A stretch of DNA of 64,000 bases from CAZPRY01 sp964589175 (GTDB lineage Bacteria; Fidelibacterota; UBA2242): positions 3,204 to 67,203 of the forward strand of contig CAZPRY010000023.1 of NCBI GenBank assembly GCA_964589175.1, read 5' to 3'. The position numbers and the translations under genes were made by a program. The notes beneath the pieces were generated by a model that saw only the letters and a program-made list of their open reading frames with translations, was not told the origin of the DNA and did no database searches. Positions 15,060 through 23,338 of the stretch are shown piece by piece (position 1 is the stretch's first letter; each line of letters starts with the position of its first letter).

Positions 15060-17135
15060 TTACTTTAACAGCAACATTTTATGCGTCTTGGAAAAATCGT
15101 CGCTGGTTACCCGGCACAGGTAAACACCTGAAGGAACGGTTTGATTACGTGCATCCGTTCCATTCCAGTTCACAAGATAGGTACCGGGACTTTTCAGATC
15201 GTTGACAAGCGTCCTGATTTTTTCACCTTTCAGAGAATAAATGTCTACCTTCACCCACATTTTCCGATCAATCCCAAACCGGATGTTCGTACTGGCATTG
15301 AACGGATTCGGGTAGTTATCGAGCAGTCGATACGTCCTGGCTGTGGTTTCATTCCCTATATTGACGGTTGCGGCAGCATAAGTAGCATAGATCTCAAAAT
15401 GTTGAATGAAGTTGGATTGCCCGGCTGGCACGGCGATCGCATATTGATTGACGGAACGCATGTCCACCAGGACCTGATTGTCCAGATCGGTCAACTGCAG
15501 GGTATCATAACCCGTGGAAACCAATGAAGCATCCCATTTCATCGTCATCGTCTGTGAAGCCATTTCGCGCGCTAATATTTCGAAATTCCACACATTCGTC
15601 GATGAATCCGAGCGAATATCATACGAGTAGGCGCACGGCCGCTGAGTCCAATAGTTACGGTAATCGCATTCATCACCATGTTGAAAATAAATATCGCCGA
15701 AAGACGTCAGGGGCGGCGCGTAATTACGTATATCATTGACATCATAGCCGATGGATGCGTTATTCAGTACACCAAAACCATTCTCATCAATCACTTTATC
15801 ATCGGCATCCCACAAATTCAAATGCATCATCCATTCTTCGGAATTCATAAAGGTCATACGTGTGCCGGTCAAACCCTTGCTCAACCCACCTTTCGAGGAT
15901 GGCGGTGAGACCTTCAGTTCCAAGCTTACCGGGCTGCTGCTGGATGTGGAAATACGCTGAACGGAAGTACGGGTATTCCCCTGGGGATATGGATCTTCTA
16001 CGTTCGTGCCATCACCGAAATCAAAAGCTATCTGGTGCAGACCTTCAATTCCGGCGACATCCTGGACATGGATAGTGTATCGATATGTATCATCATCGAC
16101 TAATGTCTTGTCCGTGATCGTAACCAGGAATGCATCATCCAGAGTCTTCGAATTTTCGGTACTGTAATTAAAGTAGGTCCAGTGTTCATTGTTGTTGACG
16201 CGCACTTCGATCCATATATCATCGGTGCCATTCTCAACTATAATCGTAAAAATATCCGTAAAAAACTTAAAGGGATCTTCACCCAGCTCATCCCACGGTC
16301 CGTTGTGTCCTTCCAGCAAAGGCTGATGCAGTTTAATAGACCTTACGTCATGATCCCCGCCTTTACCATTCTGGTGTCCTTCGCCATAATGCGTAACTTT
16401 ATAAGTGAGATTGTAACTCTGCGTTGCATTCAACTGCTCTACCCAGAAGCCGTCCCAGACCTGAAGATCGCCGCCCTCGGTTGAGGTATAACCGACATGA
16501 TGATCGCCTTCCCATGGGTAGGCATGCTGATCGAGCAAGCCCGCATTATTGGCTTCAAGCAGTGACATTTCCTCAGTGCTCTGGTCAGTATAAGTGGCTT
16601 TTACCTCTACGTCAGCCCAATCAATTGTCGAGAGAAATGGGTTGGCCACCATGTTTCTGCCCTGAAAACCACCCTGGGGCGGGTCCAGCTGGATATAGTA
16701 GGGTTCGCTCGTACTTACCGCCGTTCCGGAAACGGAAAGATCGATATCAGCCGCTTTTTGCTGGACCAGCCAATAGCCAAAACCAGGCTGGATATTCGGT
16801 GGGCTGCCGATTTCCTGTTTTTCCGATAAATAGCTCTGCGAATTCGCGTCCCAGACGTATTCCGCCTCACCGTACCTCAGATACGTATTATTGGGAATAT
16901 TCCACCTGGAAAAGCGCCAACCACCGCCGACTCCTACCGTTCCGAAAGTCGGGCTCAAAACCGCCCCGGGATCATTGTTCCCCAAGACAGCCGGAAAACC
17001 GATAAGTACCCAATTGCCATTGGGAAAATTTTCATACGTATATGTCGATTGCGCCGGGGAAAAGGAAAACAGAGAAACAACGGCAATAGCTACCAAAACC
17101 AGGCGACTAAAAGTAAATTTCGAGATGGATTTCAT
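15060..17135 (-). CDS. Secreted surface protein with type A sorting domain (paralogue)
   Basis: The 691-residue exported protein starts at ATG 17135 behind GGAGGT, giving a clean signal peptide (LVLVAIAVVSLFSFSPAQS). An earlier frame start at 17183 lacks both. Residues ~25-230 match the 12102-14495 protein closely (FPNGNWVLIGFPAVL, EYVWDANSQSYLSEKQEIG). The middle segments are unrelated. The C-terminal domain LLDNYPNPFNASTNIRFGI to SGVYLCRVTSD is the sorting signal. Like its paralogue it is followed at once by a PPPPM peptide. Function unknown; an adhesin- or enzyme-like cell-surface protein is plausible. Confidence 0.8.
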   Translation of the reverse strand: MKSISKFTFSRLVLVAIAVVSLFSFSPAQSTYTYENFPNGNWVLIGFPAVLGNNDPGAVLSPTFGTVGVGGGWRFSRWNIPNNTYLRYGEAEYVWDANSQSYLSEKQEIGSPPNIQPGFGYWLVQQKAADIDLSVSGTAVSTSEPYYIQLDPPQGGFQGRNMVANPFLSTIDWADVEVKATYTDQSTEEMSLLEANNAGLLDQHAYPWEGDHHVGYTSTEGGDLQVWDGFWVEQLNATQSYNLTYKVTHYGEGHQNGKGGDHDVRSIKLHQPLLEGHNGPWDELGEDPFKFFTDIFTIIVENGTDDIWIEVRVNNNEHWTYFNYSTENSKTLDDAFLVTITDKTLVDDDTYRYTIHVQDVAGIEGLHQIAFDFGDGTNVEDPYPQGNTRTSVQRISTSSSSPVSLELKVSPPSSKGGLSKGLTGTRMTFMNSEEWMMHLNLWDADDKVIDENGFGVLNNASIGYDVNDIRNYAPPLTSFGDIYFQHGDECDYRNYWTQRPCAYSYDIRSDSSTNVWNFEILAREMASQTMTMKWDASLVSTGYDTLQLTDLDNQVLVDMRSVNQYAIAVPAGQSNFIQHFEIYATYAAATVNIGNETTARTYRLLDNYPNPFNASTNIRFGIDRKMWVKVDIYSLKGEKIRTLVNDLKSPGTYLVNWNGTDARNQTVPSGVYLCRVTSDDFSKTHKMLLLK

Positions 17136-17407
17136 TCTAAACCTCCGGTATAGGAACCACAGAAACGACATCCGAATGGGCAACAGTTTTTATCATTGGC
17201 TATATGTCCTTTCTGCGCTTCCTTATTTCTACAGGCATAATATAACAATAAATTGATTTATAATGTGACAATAATCACTGGTTTATGATAAGGAAAGCAA
17301 ATTCATTTGTTAATTTTTATCCAATTTTTACGCTTGAAACATCGAACTCTTTATTTTCCCTGCATTTGAAGACCAATAACTATAATGCGTTCAGGATTCA
17401 TGGTAAC

Positions 17408-18397
17408 CTAATTCCAATGAAAATTGCGGCTGTAATTGATAGTTTGCCTGTAATGCAAAACATACGAAAAGACACATTCTTTTTCTAGAAAGCAAGATAA
17501 TGATTTATGTTGTTGCAGCACAACGCTTAGCGGCGCTACCATTCTCTCCCCCGCAATTTGATTGAATTCCCGTGGAAGGATCGGTGCTTTCCAGCCCGTT
17601 ATCTCACAAATTATAGCCAGCAGCCGCTCCAGATCCGGGTGATGTTTATTCGGATCGTCCCATTGACACTGAAATCCGGCGAGCTTCTTATAGCAGGATT
17701 TAATCCGTCCCGAATGACAACATATCGGAATATCTTTGAATCGGCCAATCACTTCAGATACGAGTAGCTCTTCGTACGATTCCAGCTCAACCATTCGGAA
17801 CACTCTGGCCAAAGCCTGCGAACGGAAATATTGAGATATCCAATCGGAAACGTTTTTCCGAAACCTGTGATGCTGCGCGTTAATATACGCCGAATCAGCT
17901 AGCCAGATGAGCAGCGAACTTTCCAGATCGATTTCTTGTCTGTCAAAAAGCCATAGCAGATAATGGATCATCGCCAAGGGATATTTGTTACAAAAATTGC
18001 TGAGATTTATTCCACGGATAAAATTCGGATTCAATGTCAGATGGTGCCCCGGTAAATTCTCACCGGCAAAAACTTCGAGAATATGATGGCCGATACTGGG
18101 AATGGAGGCGTGGTAGATATCAAGATCGACGGCGAGGTACTTACCACCCAACAACCGGCTGCAAAAGAACCCGGAATCCCCGGCATACCACATCTTTGTA
18201 TAGTCATAAATTCCGGCGATATCCCAATCGAACATAAGCTTTAAAAACGCGGCGGAAAGCAGCGAATCCAGATCATTCCCGATGATCATTCCTTCAATCG
18301 ATTCCGGATGTCGAAAGGGATAAAAAGTATCGATGATTTTACGGGGTTCCGAGCAATTCGATCGGTACAAGACCGGTGTCTGAAAATGATCAGTCAT
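17408..18397 (-). CDS. Uncharacterised protein, possibly DHH-phosphoesterase-like
   Basis: I do not recognise this 329-residue protein firmly. It has no signal peptide or membrane segment. An N-terminal IIGNDLDSLLSAAFL (Asp42, Asp44), then VDLDIYH (Asp91, Asp93) and GHH (His104-105) resemble the spaced metal-ligand motifs of DHH phosphoesterases. It is rich in His, Cys and aromatic residues. It begins 6 bp after the DNA methyltransferase gene, so the two are co-translated; it could be the nuclease or accessory part of a modification-based defence pair. Confidence 0.5.
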   Translation of the reverse strand: MTDHFQTPVLYRSNCSEPRKIIDTFYPFRHPESIEGMIIGNDLDSLLSAAFLKLMFDWDIAGIYDYTKMWYAGDSGFFCSRLLGGKYLAVDLDIYHASIPSIGHHILEVFAGENLPGHHLTLNPNFIRGINLSNFCNKYPLAMIHYLLWLFDRQEIDLESSLLIWLADSAYINAQHHRFRKNVSDWISQYFRSQALARVFRMVELESYEELLVSEVIGRFKDIPICCHSGRIKSCYKKLAGFQCQWDDPNKHHPDLERLLAIICEITGWKAPILPREFNQIAGERMVAPLSVVLQQHKSLSCFLEKECVFSYVLHYRQTINYSRNFHWN

Positions 18398-18403
18398 GGC
18401 AAT

Positions 18404-19183
18404 CTATTGGGATGATTTCAGACGATACTTGTTCTCTTCCAAACGGCGCATGGCAAAGTGGTAGTATTCCGGATTGATTTCGAAGCCCACATATTTGCGT
18501 TTCAGCATTTTACTAACCACTGCGACTTGACCGGAGCCGAGGAAAGGATCCAGAACCAGATCGCCTTCTTCACTCGAGTATTGCAACAGTTTCTTAATCA
18601 ACTCCGCCGGTAATTTCGTCGGGGTCTTCTGATCACCGTGCCAGTATTCCCGTTTAATCATCCAGACGTCTTCCTTATCCCGGTAATGCAGACTGCGTCC
18701 GTCGACATCCCTTTGGTCTTTTGTGAATCTGGCAAAGGGATAGAACTTCCGCTGCCTGTCATCTTTACATACATACAGACAGTGATAATGGGATGTGACG
18801 AATTTGCGCTTTGTGACAACTCCGAACTGGTATTTCCAGATGAGATGATTGATGGTTATAAAACCGAGTTGATCCAGTACCGTAAGAATATCCTTGAGAT
18901 GGTTCCACCCGGAGAAGACGTACATCGAGCCGGAGGCTTTCAGGACGCGGTGAACTTGTCCCATCCATTGCATGGTAAACGTAAAATAATCATCGGTCTT
19001 GATTTCATTGTACCCTTCCAGAACACGAGCTTGTGAGCGGTTGTAATTGCCCCGTTTGGCTTTAAAATCGATGGCAAATGGAGGATCGGTAATCACCAAA
19101 TCAATAGAGGTATCCGGTATGCCTTGCATGCCCTCGATGCAATCACAATTAAATATCCGGTTCTTTTCTAATTTTTCCATCAT
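18404..19183 (-). CDS. Site-specific DNA methyltransferase (N4-cytosine/N6-adenine, beta class)
   Basis: This 259-residue amino-methyltransferase has the catalytic motif IV DPPF near residue 35 and, toward the C-terminus, the SAM-binding motif I LDPFLGSGQVAVVSK. This IV-before-I order is the beta class. A region of about 100 residues between them should contain the target-recognition part. It modifies DNA at an unknown sequence. No restriction endonuclease is recognisable; its close partner at 17408-18397 is the only candidate. It follows wzc by 96 bp. Confidence 0.88.
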   Translation of the reverse strand: MMEKLEKNRIFNCDCIEGMQGIPDTSIDLVITDPPFAIDFKAKRGNYNRSQARVLEGYNEIKTDDYFTFTMQWMGQVHRVLKASGSMYVFSGWNHLKDILTVLDQLGFITINHLIWKYQFGVVTKRKFVTSHYHCLYVCKDDRQRKFYPFARFTKDQRDVDGRSLHYRDKEDVWMIKREYWHGDQKTPTKLPAELIKKLLQYSSEEGDLVLDPFLGSGQVAVVSKMLKRKYVGFEINPEYYHFAMRRLEENKYRLKSSQ

Positions 19184-19220
19184 TTTTCCATGTTCTTTTT
19201 CAGATTCCCGAAAACAGAAA

Positions 19221-19245
19221 CATCCCCGGTTTCGGTCAGGGGATG
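19221..19245 (-). terminator. Possible terminator hairpin after wzc
   Basis: CATCCCC (19221-19227) and GGGGATG (19239-19245) form a perfect 7-bp stem with an 11-base loop between wzc and the methyltransferase gene. The following minus-strand sequence is only moderately T-rich (TTTCTGTTTTC), so termination may be partial. Confidence 0.4.
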
Positions 19246-19279
19246 CTCCGCATAATCCTCATCTGGAATCCTTGAATGT

Positions 19280-21649
19280 CTATCTTCCTGTTTTATTCTG
19301 GTGTCTTCTCTTCTTTCGGGACTTCTGCTGTTTTGACCCATCACTGTAGTAATGATAATAACGGTAATAATAGTAGTAAGAATCATAGCGCCCGCTGACA
19401 TTGATCCCGTTGAGAACGGCGCCCGCCAGAATACAATTTACCTGCGACAACTGGTCGATTGATCTTTCGACAATTCTGAGGTCGGTCGAATTAGCCTTTA
19501 CAACGAGTATGATCGCATCCGTGATCTTCGAGAGAATAATGGCATCGGTAACGGCAATAATCGGAGGCGAATCTAAGAGTACTATGTCATAATTTTCACT
19601 GACTTTCGTAAGAAAATTTTTTAATTTTTGAGAAGCCAAAATTTCCGATGGATTCGGCGGTATATCACCGGAGGTAATGATATCCAGGTTGGGTATTTCC
19701 GTTTGGCGAATAATATCGATCGATGTCTCGCTTTTCATTACATCGGTCAGGCCGGGATTACGGGAAATATTGAAAACCTTGTGTAGAATCGGTTTGCGCA
19801 AATCGCAGTCGATCAGGATGGTTTTCTTGCCCAGGTTCGCAAAAGTGATCGCGATATTGATCACTGTCGTCGATTTACCGTCCCCCGGGCCAGGACTGGA
19901 TATCACCAGCGAATGGATCGGCTTATCCGGATTCATGAACTGGATATTGGTGCGCAGGCCGCGGTACGCCTCGGCCACGCTGGATTTGGGATCATAATAC
20001 GATATCATTCTCGATTGTAATGAAGCTTCGTCGCTTCTGCCGTTGGACTCGGTTTTGGCTCTTTCAAGCGCGGTTTTCACATCAATTTCCGGAATGATCG
20101 AAATTGTGGATAAACCCATCTTCTGCAAGTCTTCCGTGGTGCGTACCGAATGATCCAGGTAATCCCGTACAAAGGCAATCCCAATTCCGAGCCCCAGTCC
20201 CAGGAACATTCCTAATAAAAGATTCATTTTCTTCTTCGGTTTGACGGGATTGGTCGGGGCGATCGCCGGATCGACAATGCGGATATTGCTCATTTTACCG
20301 GCTTCGGAGATTTTGGATTCCTGGAGCTTGGTTTTCATGAGAACATAGTACTTCTCATTCACCTGCCGGTCGCGATCAAGGCGGGCATAACGCAGGCTCC
20401 TCTCCGGAAGACGGTTCAATTCTGCCAAGTACAAATCGACAAGTTTCTTATATTCGGTACCCTGGGTCTGTAGTGCAATTATTTGAATTCGGGTCAGGAG
20501 CACATCATTGAGCAATTTCACCGAAATCTGGGACTGCTCTGCAGGGCTCAATCCAAGGCTGCTGATTTTTTGGGCCTCCAGCACCAAACGCTGGCGAAGA
20601 TCACTGATGCGGGCATCGACTTCCGTAATCCCCGGATCATTCTGTTTTATACCGGAAGTTTTCATCGCATTGATTTTGCGGGCTTCCAGTTCGGCAATGG
20701 CGGTCCGCAATTCCATGACAATCGGCTGGGTAGTGTTCATCGTCTCTTCGACGATGCTCTTTTCCCGGGCATTCAGCGTCTCTTCCTGCTGTTCCTGCCG
20801 CCGCAGCGAAACTTCCAAATCCGCCAGGGTCGTGTAATAGGTCGCCTCGAAGGTAGAGAGCTGATCGATGAGTGTTTGCGCGGTTGCATCCAGCCCATAT
20901 ACATCTTCGGTTTCCTGAAATTGTTTCAGCGCTTCTTCGGAATGGGTCAGATCCTTCTCTATTTTGTCAAGCTGCTCCTCCACAAAATCTTTGATCTCGA
21001 CAACCTCAGCCCGGTTAAAATCGAGATCCATCCGATAATACACCCTGGCAATCATATTCGCCAACAAAGCCGCCTCATTGGGATCCACCGACGTAACCGT
21101 CAGTCGAATCGCTTCCGTATCGCGAATCGGTTCCACTTTCATTGATTCGCGCAGTGATTTGACAAGCGCCCGATCGAGAGTATCTAAGACAACCTCCACC
21201 GCTGCATTCCCGGAGAGTAAATTTTTCAGTCCTTTTTTTACAGCCGTACCCACATCGGGTAGTTTCAATCCACGCTGCTCATATTTTTTTTCACCGAGAA
21301 TATAAAGACTGTCCGCATATTCATATCGCTTCAGGGTCTTAATGACATTGCGCGCCAACGCATAACTTTTCAACACTTCGATTTCATTGTTGACTTTCAG
21401 ATAATTGCTTGGCATCCAGGGATTCTGAAAAAGCTCCGAGGTCTGCCCGGCTCGCCCGGCAAGCATAAGCAGGGTGGTGGCTTCATATTGGGGCGGTGTG
21501 GTAAAGGTAACATAAACCGTCACCAACATCACAACCAAGAAGGATATAGCGATGATCCATTTGCCCCGGTACATGATCCGCAGGTAATCCTGTAGCGAGA
21601 CCTCCTTTTCATCAAGATCGTTACGAGTCGGACGATTTATACTTTCCAT
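19280..21649 (-). CDS. wzc: Wzc-type polysaccharide co-polymerase and tyrosine autokinase
   Basis: This inner-membrane protein of 789 residues controls polysaccharide chain length and export. An N-terminal Wzz domain has a first membrane helix (WIIAISFLVVMLVTVYVTF, ~30-50), long coiled-coil periplasmic segments, and a second helix (LLLGMFLGLGLGIGIAFV, ~500). The cytoplasmic BY-kinase domain has Walker A PGPGDGKST, Walker A' ILIDCDLRKP and Walker B VLLDSPP. The tail is a strikingly dense tyrosine cluster (YYYYYRYYHYY) followed by basic residues; these tyrosines are the usual autophosphorylation sites. It fits with the wbp sugar genes downstream. Confidence 0.92.
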   Translation of the reverse strand: MESINRPTRNDLDEKEVSLQDYLRIMYRGKWIIAISFLVVMLVTVYVTFTTPPQYEATTLLMLAGRAGQTSELFQNPWMPSNYLKVNNEIEVLKSYALARNVIKTLKRYEYADSLYILGEKKYEQRGLKLPDVGTAVKKGLKNLLSGNAAVEVVLDTLDRALVKSLRESMKVEPIRDTEAIRLTVTSVDPNEAALLANMIARVYYRMDLDFNRAEVVEIKDFVEEQLDKIEKDLTHSEEALKQFQETEDVYGLDATAQTLIDQLSTFEATYYTTLADLEVSLRRQEQQEETLNAREKSIVEETMNTTQPIVMELRTAIAELEARKINAMKTSGIKQNDPGITEVDARISDLRQRLVLEAQKISSLGLSPAEQSQISVKLLNDVLLTRIQIIALQTQGTEYKKLVDLYLAELNRLPERSLRYARLDRDRQVNEKYYVLMKTKLQESKISEAGKMSNIRIVDPAIAPTNPVKPKKKMNLLLGMFLGLGLGIGIAFVRDYLDHSVRTTEDLQKMGLSTISIIPEIDVKTALERAKTESNGRSDEASLQSRMISYYDPKSSVAEAYRGLRTNIQFMNPDKPIHSLVISSPGPGDGKSTTVINIAITFANLGKKTILIDCDLRKPILHKVFNISRNPGLTDVMKSETSIDIIRQTEIPNLDIITSGDIPPNPSEILASQKLKNFLTKVSENYDIVLLDSPPIIAVTDAIILSKITDAIILVVKANSTDLRIVERSIDQLSQVNCILAGAVLNGINVSGRYDSYYYYYRYYHYYSDGSKQQKSRKKRRHQNKTGR

Positions 21650-21662
21650 GTGAAATCCCTCA

Positions 21663-22658
21663 TTACTTGCTCTTTACCGTATTCAAATTCGTTGCTTCAT
21701 TAATATTGACATTATATTTCAAAAAATAAATGAGACCAATCACGGTCAGGGAGATAAAACCAACCGCATGCAGGAGAACAGCTAACGTCTGCGAGGCGGT
21801 TAAATCATATCCCAGGAGCATAAGCACTCCAATTGCCCCGGCGTGATAGGTGCCTACATATCCGGGCGCTGCCGGGACAGAGATAATAGCTGATGTAACG
21901 ATAAATAGGAGCGCCAAATTCTCCATCGAAAAATAAATATTCAGGGAAACACCAACCAGCCAGAATACAAAGATACTGATCCCCCAAATTACAATCGACT
22001 GTAACGTCAGCAGTCCCAGATGCGGAGTGGCTCGCAATGTCAAAATGCCATCGACAAAATGATCAAATATCCTACCGAACCTTCCGACCGACAAAAACCG
22101 CAGTCTTTGTTTCATAAAATCCATTAATTTTACCTGTTTGGCGCGAATAATGTAAAACAAGATCAAGAAAATTACAACGAATATTATCGCTCCCCAGGTG
22201 CTCAACCGAATCCACGATGGCATCCCCGGAAAAATCAGGGCTGATAGGATCAGGATGACTGCGAAGACGATCGTATCCAGAAGTCTTTCCAGTACCACCG
22301 TGCCGAAAATAGAAACGGCCGAAAGCCCGCTAACCTTGCTGAGCGCATAACAGCGCAGAATTTCACCCAATCGTAATGGAAAAACATTGTTACCGAAATA
22401 GCAGATCATGTCCGCGGCAAACATATCCTTCATGGGGATTTTTTTCAATGGCCGGACGAGATATTGCCAGCGCCAGGCTCTCAGGAAAATGGTGAAGATC
22501 ATAATCACCATCGCCAAAGCGTACAGGGCTAGATTAGCCTTAGCCATGGAATCCAGGAATGCTGCTCCATCAAACTTGCGAAATCCAAGGTAGAGCCCGA
22601 GGAGGCTGACCAGGAATCCCAGCAATGTTTTATAATTGAAAAATCTACCTTTTTTCAA
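21663..22658 (-). CDS. Integral membrane protein of the AglD/MprF flippase-like family
   Basis: This 331-residue polytopic protein has about eight hydrophobic helices and matches the lysylphosphatidylglycerol-synthase transmembrane family (Pfam LPG_synthase_TM): FNYKTLLGFLVSLLGLYLG, YFGNNVFPLRLGEILRCYAL, and SAPAAPGYVG-like SVPAAPGYVGTYHAG. Members are thought to flip or modify lipid-linked substrates. It overlaps the LolA-like gene by 4 bp and precedes wzc, so an envelope lipid or polysaccharide role is likely. Confidence 0.8.
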   Translation of the reverse strand: MKKGRFFNYKTLLGFLVSLLGLYLGFRKFDGAAFLDSMAKANLALYALAMVIMIFTIFLRAWRWQYLVRPLKKIPMKDMFAADMICYFGNNVFPLRLGEILRCYALSKVSGLSAVSIFGTVVLERLLDTIVFAVILILSALIFPGMPSWIRLSTWGAIIFVVIFLILFYIIRAKQVKLMDFMKQRLRFLSVGRFGRIFDHFVDGILTLRATPHLGLLTLQSIVIWGISIFVFWLVGVSLNIYFSMENLALLFIVTSAIISVPAAPGYVGTYHAGAIGVLMLLGYDLTASQTLAVLLHAVGFISLTVIGLIYFLKYNVNINEATNLNTVKSK

Positions 22659-23323
22659 AATCGTAAATCGATGAGTTCCTTTCCCTTAAACCGATCCGTA
22701 TTGAAGAGTGCTTCACTCTTATTCGTAAGTTTGTCAAATTTTTCGAAGCGAATCTCTGTGCGATTACCTTGAAAATCCAGGTAATTGGCACAGCAGATTA
22801 AGTTCGACCGGGTATCAATGAGCAAGACAATTGCCCGGAAGAAATCATTCTCATCCCGCGTGCGCAGCTGAACCTCCTTGAAACCATCTTTGGATTCCAG
22901 AATTTTATCGATGAAAAAATTTTCCCAGTTTCCGTGTAAAATGTCGAACAAAAACTTTAAACTGGAGCTTGGTTCGAATTCTTCCACGACAACTTCATCG
23001 GTTTGCTTATCCAAACTCCACAACCACTTGCCATCGAACAGTATTTCCTGTTCCGGGAAATCGGTTTTGAATTTTTCGTTTTTCCCCAAGTAGAAACTGG
23101 CCAGCGATTCGATACTATCCCCGTTCAATTTTAAAATCTGGGTAATTGTAAAATCGACGCGAAACGGAATGCTTTTACGGTAATTCTGGTGGAGGCGTTC
23201 CAGGCATGGATCCTGTGCCTTGTCACCGCCAATCAATATCAGTGGCAGAACCCCGACCGTAAGAATCAAAGAATTTGCTATTCTCCTGATTGAAAAAATC
23301 CCGCGTAATGTATGACCCGTCAT
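22655..23323 (-). CDS. LolA-like outer-membrane lipoprotein carrier family protein
   Basis: The 222-residue exported protein has a signal sequence near residues 15-33 (IANSLILTVGVLPLILIGG). The body resembles LolA/LolB-type half-barrels: RVDFTITQILKLNGDSIES, FKTDFPEQEILFDGKWLWSLDKQTDEVVVEEF. It would bind lipid or lipoprotein in the periplasm. Gene order ftsK-lolA is common in bacteria and supports this. The assignment is by pattern, and the C-terminal half is weakly conserved. Confidence 0.7.
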   Translation of the reverse strand: MTGHTLRGIFSIRRIANSLILTVGVLPLILIGGDKAQDPCLERLHQNYRKSIPFRVDFTITQILKLNGDSIESLASFYLGKNEKFKTDFPEQEILFDGKWLWSLDKQTDEVVVEEFEPSSSLKFLFDILHGNWENFFIDKILESKDGFKEVQLRTRDENDFFRAIVLLIDTRSNLICCANYLDFQGNRTEIRFEKFDKLTNKSEALFNTDRFKGKELIDLRF

Positions 23324-23338
23324 CCTATAATCCGTCTC

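Noticed and set aside
19180..19401. 73-residue frame between wzc and the methyltransferase
   Set aside because: It overlaps the wzc 3' end in another frame and the terminator-like hairpin, with no clear start signal.
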